NCBI GenBank assembly: GCA_013399855.1
Contig: VXAY01005274.1
Coordinates: forward strand, 375-64,374
Reading direction: 5' to 3'
Origin: Oxyruncus cristatus
Taxonomy: Eukaryota; Chordata; Aves; Passeriformes; Cotingidae
Length of the DNA: 64,000 bases
Part shown: positions 57,501 through 64,000 of the stretch, piece by piece
How positions within the stretch are numbered: position 1 is the stretch's first letter
How the letters are laid out: every line of letters begins with the position of its first letter
Position numbers and translations under genes: made by a program
The notes under the pieces: generated by a model
Told to the model about the DNA's origin: nothing
What the model saw: the letters and a program-made list of their open reading frames with translations, nothing else
The model's database searches: none

Positions 57501-60500
57501 GCTGAGGATACTAAAGCCAAGGTAACTGTTTCTTAAAGCATTTCCATGCCTCCATTCTTCCAGCCTACTACTGAGTTATTAGTCAGATCTGAAGCAATTT
57601 AAAAGTTAACATAACACTGTCACCAGATTTCCAAAACGAGTCACTGGAAAAAACTGAGCTGAAGTGAAACAAATGAGCTGTTATTTCACTGGAATAGAAT
57701 TAATGACAGATGAGCCAAGAGATGCTGAAAGAGGATGCTTTGGAGCTCATCTGGTGACATAAGCACACATCTCATGACCTCTACATGAGGAAGCTGTGAA
57801 ATAAACAATCCCAGAAATGAAATCTCGAATGTACTTTCACTGTCGTCCCCTCGCTCTTATCACTGCAGTGGGTCTGAATCTGAGAGGTGTGTAATCAATG
57901 CTGTATTAAAGCAACCAGAACATTCTATCACATTATCATTAACATATTTTGTAACCAGAGAAACATCCCTTTATCCCCCTCCAAACTCAAGAAGCCTCCC
58001 TACTACTTCTCAGAGAAGAAGAAACAGGATTATTAAAAGAAACTTGGGGTGGATCCTGAGGCCTTTCTCACAATCCAGGCAGTACGCTGGGGATTTCTTC
58101 AACTTGAAATAAGTAAATCACTATAAATATGTAAATCATTAGAAATATGTAAATCATCATAAATCACAAGTTCTATTATTTCACGGATTAGGTGAATACA
58201 AGCACATAAAAGAAGATTTCAACAGTATCTGATGATTTTTCTCCTCTTTGCCCATTTTGAACAGGGTTAATCAACCCAATACAACCCAACATCCTGCATT
58301 CTAGTAGAGCTTATGCACACAAACCACAAAGAAGCTCCTACCTTGGATTAATCTTTGCTTCTTCCATCATTTTCTTGAAATCCTCCTTGGCCTGCATTAT
58401 TTTATTTTTCTTCTCCTTGCGCTCTTCCTCTGCTCGGGTTTTCACATACTGATCAAACACCTACAGAAACACCAGTCACCCACAGCAAACACCCAGCCGT
58501 GACACACAGAAGCTTTAGGGAAGAGGGAGGAAAAAATCCCACTTCTTTCCTTCTCTCCTATTTCCTTTCCTCTCACCACGGAACCAACACAGACGAGGCA
58601 GAAAGAAGGGTTAGGGACTCTATGTACTTCAAATGATCCAAGCTGCTGCACGTGCAAGGTGCTGTACCTAGCACATCATCTGAGACCTGGGGAGAAGTTC
58701 CTTACACATTCCAGGTAACATTTTCCTGGTTTCCATGTTTCAGACACTTCCTGTGTTCTTGAAGATTTCCATTTCCCTACATTCACTCGAAGAAAAGCTG
58801 CTGAAGTGAGAATTTGCTAAACAATAAAAATGCACTTTAGTCCTTCCCCCAACCACTTTTTTTCAAAATAGATAGCTGGATTATTCATTATGCCAATACT
58901 TTGAAGAGATACTGATGACTCTCACCATTTCATTCAGGTTTTGGCAGCTCTCTGTACATGTACAACTTTCGCTGTATTAAAATACGAGATCTTCTGACCA
59001 CAGGAAATAAAACAACTATCAACACTTTCCCTTGCTGGCTTCTTCCGTTTCCAGACAAACCCTAATCATGACAAAAACCCCTTGCAACACTGATTACTCT
59101 GGAAGGTTTGCAGGAACAAAAGCAGACTGAGGATTCAGATAAACCTGCAGTAGCTGTGTCTGGGTGGGGAGTGAATTTGACTTTTTTACCTGTTTCCTTT
59201 CTTTCGGGTTGAGCAGCAAGTAACGAGGATCAAACACGATCTTGTGCAGCTCTTTCTCCCATGTTGAAAAGGCAGAGACCTTTAATTAAAAGAAGACAAA
59301 TATACAAGAGAAGTTGTACAGTTTTGCTTGAAAACTCCAAGACATCTGATGAAAAGAGGGAAACAAACTCATCCTGGAGTTTTCATCACTAGTGGATGAT
59401 GGAGGCTGTCACAGAAAGCTTCAACACAATTAGCTCTGGAAACTTCTAAAGGATAACACACACTTAATTACTACTGCTGAGTGACATTAAAACCAAAAAG
59501 TACATTGGAAGAAAGCCTTGAAAGGCTGTGTTCCATAGGCAGCTGGAACTACTTCCATTTTTCAGTTACGATCACATTTATATCTGAATAGCCTAATTTA
59601 TCTATCAAAATTGATTGGCATCAAGTAGATTTCAGATTTAGTTAACTACTAGCAAAAAGTCTCCCATTTAAGGATCAGACTGTTCAGACTAGAGGGGAAG
59701 CTGCTGCTTATCTCAGTAGGAACATTTCCAAAAACATTAAGGATGTGTCCAGTTCGTGTGTCCTGTTTATCTTCAACAGCAGCTTCCGATGAGGTAATTA
59801 CTGAACTTCGGGAAAAATTGGGAAAAAAAATAAAATTCTGTCTACTTAGAAATCAAAACTTTGCTGTAATTGTATCTTTCTTTGACATCTGGAGCCTTGT
59901 ACCAAGAGTATCCATTGATCAGAGGAAGGATGAGATTGTTTCCTTACACAAAACGCTGCAGCTTTGGAATTCACCAAGAATTGAGACCTCTGCCTGAACC
60001 TCCCTCTCTCCCTCCTCACACACACACACAGGTTCCTGACCCCTCTTTCCAGCAGCATGTCCTTGAACTGCTTCATCCGAGCCTCCAGTGGGACGATGGC
60101 TCTCTCTCGAGCAGCTTTAATCTCAGCCTCCATAGCAGCCTCCTTCTCGGAATCGATGTCTTTGATATCATCTTTCCTGGAAAAAAAAAAACAAACGTAA
60201 AGCATAATTTGAGAACTGAAACGCCAGCCCTGTAGGTCAAAAAACAAACCACACCAGGACAGGATGGGTATCACCCATTGCTCCACAAGAACAGGCTTAC
60301 AGCCTGTGAAACCCATTCTCAGACATGGGTACGGATGCTTTCCCACTGACAGCTCAGGAGCCAAGGTACTCCAAATAACTTCAGTGCCAACAGATGGCTC
60401 CAAGCAATCCCAACACCCTGGCTGCATTCAAAGGTCTTGCCAGATGTGCAGCAGATTTTACATCAACAGCACTAATTTTCTGATCTCCTGTTCAGGGCCA

Positions 60501-63280
60501 TGAGGCACTAAGGGAGTTTGTTCAGACTGGGAACACCTCACAGTCTTCTGGCCAAGTGAGCTGTTTGCTGATTTAGGCTCACTAAGAGCAAAGGCCCTTC
60601 ATCCCAAACAACAACCAGACCTTACTGTCAACAGCTCCACATCCCTAAGAGCACGTGACCACAAATAACATGGCAAAACCATTCTTAAAACATGGTAAGT
60701 ATATCACATCTATCACTTCCAAAAGGCAACCAGACCAAAGGACCTAAACCAAACTCTTAAACCTTTGTAACAGAGTGAAAATAGAGAAACCACTATGAAA
60801 ATCTAGGTGGCTGGGTATTTTGGCCAACAAAGTCTTGTGCCCAGAAATCAACAAACAAGAGAAGAAAGTTTTTTAAGACACTCAAAAACTGCACTCAAAA
60901 TATTCCTTGGTTTCACCAACTTACACCATTTATTTCCAAAAGAGATGCTATTTCCTCTCTGCACAAGTTTCAGCTATCTCAGGGAAATATCAAATACCTG
61001 AGCTGCTGAGCAGCAGAAAGCTGATGACTCTGTTCCCCAACCCTTTCAGTTCCTGTTCTGCTCTGCTGGTCACAGCATACACGTCTCAGGTTACAAACTT
61101 CAGTTATTTTACCTACACAGACTGCTTGGGATTGAGAAAGCAAAAAAACTTACTTGCGCTTTTTTATTTTAATAGGCTCATCTTCGTTTGCTTCCTCTGC
61201 AGCTTCGTGCTCTTCTCTAACTGCAACAGATTTCAAGAACGCTTTAGATTTTGTACTGATGAAAGGTTTGTAATTTATGAGTGAAGGCTTGTGCACAAAC
61301 TGAGGACAATGTGTGCAGAGTCGTGTTCTGACAAAGGGGGACATGTTGTTCTCAGTCACTTTTGGAGTAACACCATGGGAATTTGGGGAGCAGGGACTAG
61401 TGGACTTGTGACCAGCTTGGGATTTAAAATGACAAACACTGATCTCCTATTTCCAGGGAAAAAGAACTCAGGCTAAACAGTCTAATGAAGCACAGTTGGA
61501 ACTCCTGATTACCCACTTGCACTTTGCTCTCCTCCAGCTACCAAATCCACATGTCATCCCAGGACCATTTACTAGAATTCAGGCCAGAGAGAAGTCTCAT
61601 CTCAGCAGGTCCTTGAATGTTCTCTGCTATTGGCAGCTGTTTCCAAACTCTACTCTGGTTGATGATCTCCAAGTTAACTCCTCTTCTGTGAGAGCCATTT
61701 GTACATTATGATTAATCTTTTCTGGCCTCTTGCTTATAAAATGAACACATTCCCTCTTTTTAGTCAGTAAAAACTGTGGGGTTTTTCAGCCTGTTGGCAT
61801 TTTACAGAACAACTGGCCTTGTTAGCCTCTACATTTCTTCAAAAGGGCTGTTTTTTCCCCCAAAGGACTCCGCAATCTGCATTCCCACCAGCCTCTTACA
61901 CTGCACATTTACACACATTTTCAGTATGTCCTTACATTTCTGTCACTTAAATAAGTGTTACAAGCCATGGACATCAACGCAAAAAACAAGAGCTAAGTTA
62001 TATTTAGTTTTCCTAAGACGGCAACAAGATTGCTCTTACTGAGTTTCTTCCCTTCCTCCATTCCTTTTTTGTGAGGAGGTTCTTGAATGATTTTGTCCAC
62101 GTCGGCTCTGCCGATGAGGTCGTCGGGTCGGTCCCACATGGACAGGCGGGTGGTGGGGTTGTAGAAGAACACGCGCTCGTCCCCCGTCCACACCACACAC
62201 CTGGGGATGGGACAGCAGGGCTCACGTTACCTCATCTTCACTCACTGTGTCCCCGTTACCACGTTCACAGACTGAAGCACGATGGCCACACACAGGTTAC
62301 ACCGACTGCACAACTGCCAGACACTCCTACTGCTCAGCTGGGCCCCCCCTGAACCGCTGCTTTTCTGTGCTGGCAGACTGGAAAGTGCAGGGATTGAAAT
62401 TTGACACTGAAAACGTGATTTTAAAAACGCTTTTTAATCAGGAGCTTTTTAAGAGGAGACTCAGTTCTTCTCCGGAAAAACGTTCTGGAGAGTGGAATCA
62501 GATTTTGGGATAAAGTTACCTCATCTCTTCAATGCCCCACAGACTACGAGGAAAAAGCAACCTCAGGATCTTGCCAGATTTTTGTATGTGATGGGATAAA
62601 AGAACAACAGAGGCAATTTAAAGAGAGACAGTTTTAAACACCAAGCATTAATAAAAACCAGTGATAGCTAAATTGCAAAAATAAAACCAATATCCCTTTC
62701 CCATCAGGAAGACTTTTACCTTTGTCATGCTAACACATAGAGATGATTTATATATATTATAGCAGGAGTCACCCTCCTGACATCACCCAGACACCTGAGC
62801 AGTTTCTGGGCTAAGTTAGAAAGAAAAGCTTGTTTTGGCCAGCAGCTGCAGCTATTTGTTTACAAAGGCACAGGCCAAGAGAAGCATAAGATTTTTTTTT
62901 TTGGTCAGTATTTCATACCAGAGCAGGAGGAACTGGTGGCAGGTGAACGGGCTGGGATATGAAATGCTGGCAATGGGACTGCAGGCAGCGAGTGGCACAA
63001 CAGCCAATGTTGAGCACCAGGAGAACTGGCACTGTGCAATTAGCGTTGGCTGGAGGAACACGGTGCTGTTTGGGACAGCAGCACACCAAGAACAGGTTCT
63101 TCACATGCTATCACTTGTTCTAATCGCCACCAGCAGGTCCCCTGGTGGCTCCAGGACCAGCCCTGTCAGTGCCACGGCAGCAGCCACCTACCACGGGGTG
63201 CCTGGAATAGGGGTGGTGGCAACCGGCTTGGCCTTCTGAGCTGCCTTCTCTTCCTCTGTCATTTCTTCCTCCTTTGGCTC
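48305..63280 (-). CDS. TCERG1: TCERG1 (CA150), C-terminal 575 residues in 13 exons
   Basis: TCERG1 is a nuclear factor that links RNA polymerase II elongation with splicing. Its WW domains bind proline-rich splicing factors such as SF1, and its FF repeats bind the phosphorylated polymerase CTD. Coding exons in transcript order are 63192-63280, 62040-62200, 61154-61220, 60041-60176, 59190-59279, 58342-58460, 56229-56379, 51763-51927, 50877-51059, 50216-50395, 49255-49338, 48898-48998 and 48305-48506. They join in frame to 575 residues. Residue 1 of this fragment is the Glu at 63280: WW3 is about 28-58, a KKRKK nuclear-localisation stretch is 103-107, and six FF domains span about 128-565. The C-terminus [19 protein letters not shown] matches mammalian TCERG1 except for one residue. 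The paralogue TCERG1L is less likely because linkers and tail match TCERG1 closely. The N-terminal half (WW1, WW2, Q/A-rich and proline-rich regions) lies beyond the window. No disruption was seen. Confidence 0.97.
48898..48998 (-). CDS. TCERG1: TCERG1 exon: end of FF5 and start of FF6
   Basis: The exon is 101 bases, with acceptor tatcttccag and donor gtggggag. It encodes [33 protein letters not shown], and leaves AG of Arg. [10 protein letters not shown] closes FF5, and [10 protein letters not shown] opens FF6. Confidence 0.96.
49255..49338 (-). CDS. TCERG1: TCERG1 exon: middle of FF5
   Basis: The exon is 84 bases, phase 0 on both sides, and encodes [20 protein letters not shown] and IKFSSSDR. 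It holds the [15 protein letters not shown] core of FF5. The donor is gtaagtgc. Confidence 0.96.
50216..50395 (-). CDS. TCERG1: TCERG1 exon: rest of FF4 and start of FF5
   Basis: The exon is 180 bases, phase 0 on both sides. It encodes [69 protein letters not shown] closes FF4, and [10 protein letters not shown] opens FF5. The donor is gtaagagc. Confidence 0.96.
50396..51762 (-). other. TCERG1 introns around the FF4 helix exon
   Basis: Introns are 50396-50876 and 51060-51762. A 73-codon frame on the plus strand at 51180-51401 has no recognisable family and lies antisense in the intron. Confidence 0.9.
50877..51059 (-). CDS. TCERG1: TCERG1 exon: charged helix and start of FF4
   Basis: The exon is 183 bases, phase 0 on both sides. 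It encodes [60 protein letters not shown] and M. The first part is a long charged, coiled-coil-like helix rich in Glu and Arg. [10 protein letters not shown] is the first helix of FF4. The donor is gtgagg. Confidence 0.96.
51763..51927 (-). CDS. TCERG1: TCERG1 exon: FF3
   Basis: The exon is 165 bases, phase 0 on both sides, and encodes a whole FF domain: [55 protein letters not shown]. It is preceded by a 4.3 kb intron, the largest here. The donor gtcagcag has C at +3. Confidence 0.96.
51928..56228 (-). other. TCERG1 intron, 4.3 kb, no gene seen
   Basis: This is the longest TCERG1 intron in the window. It holds a 21-base T run on the plus strand (54753-54773), an A tail if read in the gene's direction. 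There is GC-richer sequence at 52740-52980 and 53640-54440, and AT-rich sequence elsewhere. No coding similarity was found. The A run could mark an old retroposed insertion, but the flanks show no clear target-site duplication by eye. Confidence 0.85.
54753..54773 (+). repeat. Poly(T), 21 bases
   Basis: An uninterrupted run of 21 T in the large TCERG1 intron. Read along the gene it is poly(A). Confidence 0.9.
56229..56379 (-). CDS. TCERG1: TCERG1 exon: remainder of FF2
   Basis: The exon is 151 bases, with donor gtaagggg. It encodes [40 protein letters not shown] and [10 protein letters not shown]. The DSRFKAI and LFNEF blocks are the FF core. Human has FVAAARK where this has FITAARK (from memory). 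Confidence 0.96.
56380..58341 (-). other. TCERG1 intron with short AT-rich direct repeats
   Basis: This is a phase 2 intron of about 2 kb. Near 58100-58165 the motif ATATGTAAATCAT and close variants recur about every 18 bases. Nothing else was recognised. Confidence 0.88.
58095..58165 (+). repeat. AT-rich imperfect direct repeats, about 18-base unit
   Basis: AAGTAAATCACTATAAATATGTAA and the following copies repeat the core GTAAATCA.TA(A/G)AAATAT about three to four times. Confidence 0.7.
58342..58460 (-). CDS. TCERG1: TCERG1 exon: end of FF1 and start of FF2
   Basis: The exon is 119 bases, with acceptor gtttctgtag and donor gtaggagc. It encodes [39 protein letters not shown] and AG of Arg. 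VFDQYVKTR gives the second Phe of FF1, and EDFKKMMEE the first Phe of FF2. Confidence 0.95.
59190..59279 (-). CDS. TCERG1: TCERG1 exon: middle of FF1
   Basis: The exon is 90 bases, phase 0 on both sides, and encodes [20 protein letters not shown] and [10 protein letters not shown]. It holds the conserved STWEK and DPRY core of FF1. Because it is symmetrical it could be skipped without a frameshift. The donor is gtaaaaaag. Confidence 0.95.
60041..60176 (-). CDS. TCERG1: TCERG1 exon: start of FF1
   Basis: The exon is 136 bases, with acceptor tttttttccag. It encodes [45 protein letters not shown]. The first Phe of FF1 is in [10 protein letters not shown]. The donor is gtcaggaac, with C at +3, a weak form. 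Reading through would add [13 protein letters not shown]. Confidence 0.95.
61154..61220 (-). CDS. TCERG1: TCERG1 exon: acidic linker and nuclear-localisation stretch
   Basis: A short 67-base exon with acceptor ctgttgcag and donor gtaagttt. It completes an Ile codon, encodes [20 protein letters not shown] and R, and ends in AA of Lys. With the next exon it forms KKRKKDD, a basic cluster like the mammalian KKRKRDD. It is the most diverged part of the gene seen here. As I recall, mammals also make a form with about 20 extra residues just before this point. No matching sequence was recognised in the flanking intron. Confidence 0.9.
62040..62200 (-). CDS. TCERG1: TCERG1 exon: third WW domain
   Basis: The exon is 161 bases, with acceptor ccatccccag and donor gtaagagc. 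It encodes (W)[18 protein letters not shown], then [35 protein letters not shown], and leaves one base. The WW signature is complete: first Trp at the exon junction, aromatic FFYN block, second Trp in MWDRP. The family uses this domain for proline-rich ligands. Confidence 0.96.
62201..63191 (-). other. TCERG1 intron within WW3, about 1 kb
   Basis: This phase 2 intron splits the first WW tryptophan codon. Nothing recognisable is inside. Confidence 0.9.
63192..63280 (-). CDS. TCERG1: TCERG1 exon: acidic/basic linker and start of WW3
   Basis: The exon is 89 bases and encodes [20 protein letters not shown] then ATTPIPGTP, leaving TG of the first WW tryptophan. The donor is gtaggtgg. The acceptor reads TTTTTTCCTTGAG followed by GAG, so a tandem acceptor three bases on would drop one Glu. 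The 5' boundary is therefore slightly uncertain. Confidence 0.9.
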
Positions 63281-64000
63281 CTCAAGGAAAAAACAAGTTA
63301 GAGGATCATGCAATGACAGCTGGCTAATTATTTGTTATACAGTAACTAACTTGTTAGAAACAAGCAAATGTATTTTGAAGCCAAGCAGTTCACAGTGACA
63401 CTTCATCCACGCCCAGAACAGAAGCACTGGAATTCCAACAGCAGCTGCTACTCCAAAATCTCAGTTCCAAAACCTCTAAGCATTTTCTTAACTTTTGACT
63501 TCAGCAAAACTAGATTTAAATGCCTTTCTAGACTGCACGAATCCTGGAAATCCAAGAAGGCTGGGATACAGGGCCAAGGGTGCGGTTTCTGACAAAGAAA
63601 TTCTCATTTATTTTTAAACTGCTTTTATTTGAAAATGAGACACGGAGTATGAAACAGTAAAAACCCGCAATAACCTCTGCAGCAGAAATAAGCTTAGGTT
63701 ATTGCTACAGAAACTGTCAACTACCTCAGAAGTAAACAGGGTGGACTGTCAACAAAACCCAGCCACTAAATCTGTGCTTTTGCCTACTAAAGTACATTGA
63801 AGTTCACAGAAATCAGGATAAAAGTTTTAATTTTTATTCCAACACCCCTTAGCACCCTCAAGAACTATCCTGTTCAGCACAGCAAAACACCCTCCAAGGA
63901 AGAAGTTACTTTTGCTTACTGAAAACACTACAGTACACGTTCTAGGACACGTGTTCCTAACACGTGTCTTAACAGCCTAAACTTAGCAGTTACAGCACAA
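63281..64000 (-). other. TCERG1 intron upstream of the linker exon (runs off window)
   Basis: AT-rich sequence with no further TCERG1 exon recognised. The upstream exons encoding the central Ser/Thr-rich region and WW1-WW2 are expected beyond 64000. Confidence 0.8.

Larger units (their letters stand above)
58461..62039 (-). other. TCERG1 introns between FF1/FF2 and WW3 exons
   Basis: Introns are 58461-59189, 59280-60040, 60177-61153 and 61221-62039. A short (CA)n run lies at 60017-60031, next to the exon ending at 60041. No gene, known repeat family or RNA was recognised. Confidence 0.88.

Noticed and set aside
1..64000. CRISPR arrays, defence islands, phage or plasmid features
   Set aside because: The window is vertebrate intronic and exonic DNA. 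No regularly spaced direct repeats with unique spacers or prokaryotic gene arrangement were seen.

Overview
This window is vertebrate nuclear DNA, almost certainly from a bird. It holds interrupted genes with GT-AG introns. It also carries two CR1-family retrotransposon remnants, one of them ending in the CR1 3' octamers (ATTCCATG, ATTCTATG), and a third short CR1-like tail on the other strand. CR1 is the dominant avian LINE. I cannot fix the species.

Two genes are present, arranged tail to tail. On the plus strand, 28073-44178 carries the last eight coding exons of PPP2R2B, the B55-beta regulatory subunit of protein phosphatase 2A. They encode residues 24 to 443 of the usual 443 with every splice phase closing exactly. 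The first coding exon is not seen, so 1-28072 is read as first-intron sequence. On the minus strand, 63280 down to 48305 carries 13 coding exons of TCERG1 (CA150), encoding its last 575 residues: the third WW domain, a basic nuclear-localisation stretch and all six FF domains. Its N-terminal half lies beyond 64000.

Layout: 1-28072 is the long PPP2R2B intron, with GC-rich sequence, AT-rich islands, CR1 fragments, two arrays of the same 5-bp repeat, and candidate regulatory clusters. 28073-44178 is the PPP2R2B exon block, including one intron (38076-39306) with U12-type signals. 44179 to about 45215 is its 3' UTR. 45216 to about 47385 is a short intergenic spacer. About 47386-48304 is the TCERG1 3' UTR, and 48305-64000 is TCERG1. 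The same convergent pair occurs in mammals (TCERG1 / PPP2R2B on human 5q32), which supports both identifications. The products work in different processes: B55-beta directs PP2A to its substrates, largely in neurons, while TCERG1 couples RNA polymerase II elongation to splicing.

The plus strand looks G/T-rich over PPP2R2B and A/C-rich over TCERG1, flipping near the convergent 3' ends, as expected for transcription-associated strand asymmetry. I found no prokaryote-like system, no CRISPR array, no tRNA or rRNA and no complete mobile element. The most notable signals are the U12-type intron, a cluster of TAATCC homeodomain motifs at 3836-4165, and a GATA inverted repeat at 6721-6742.
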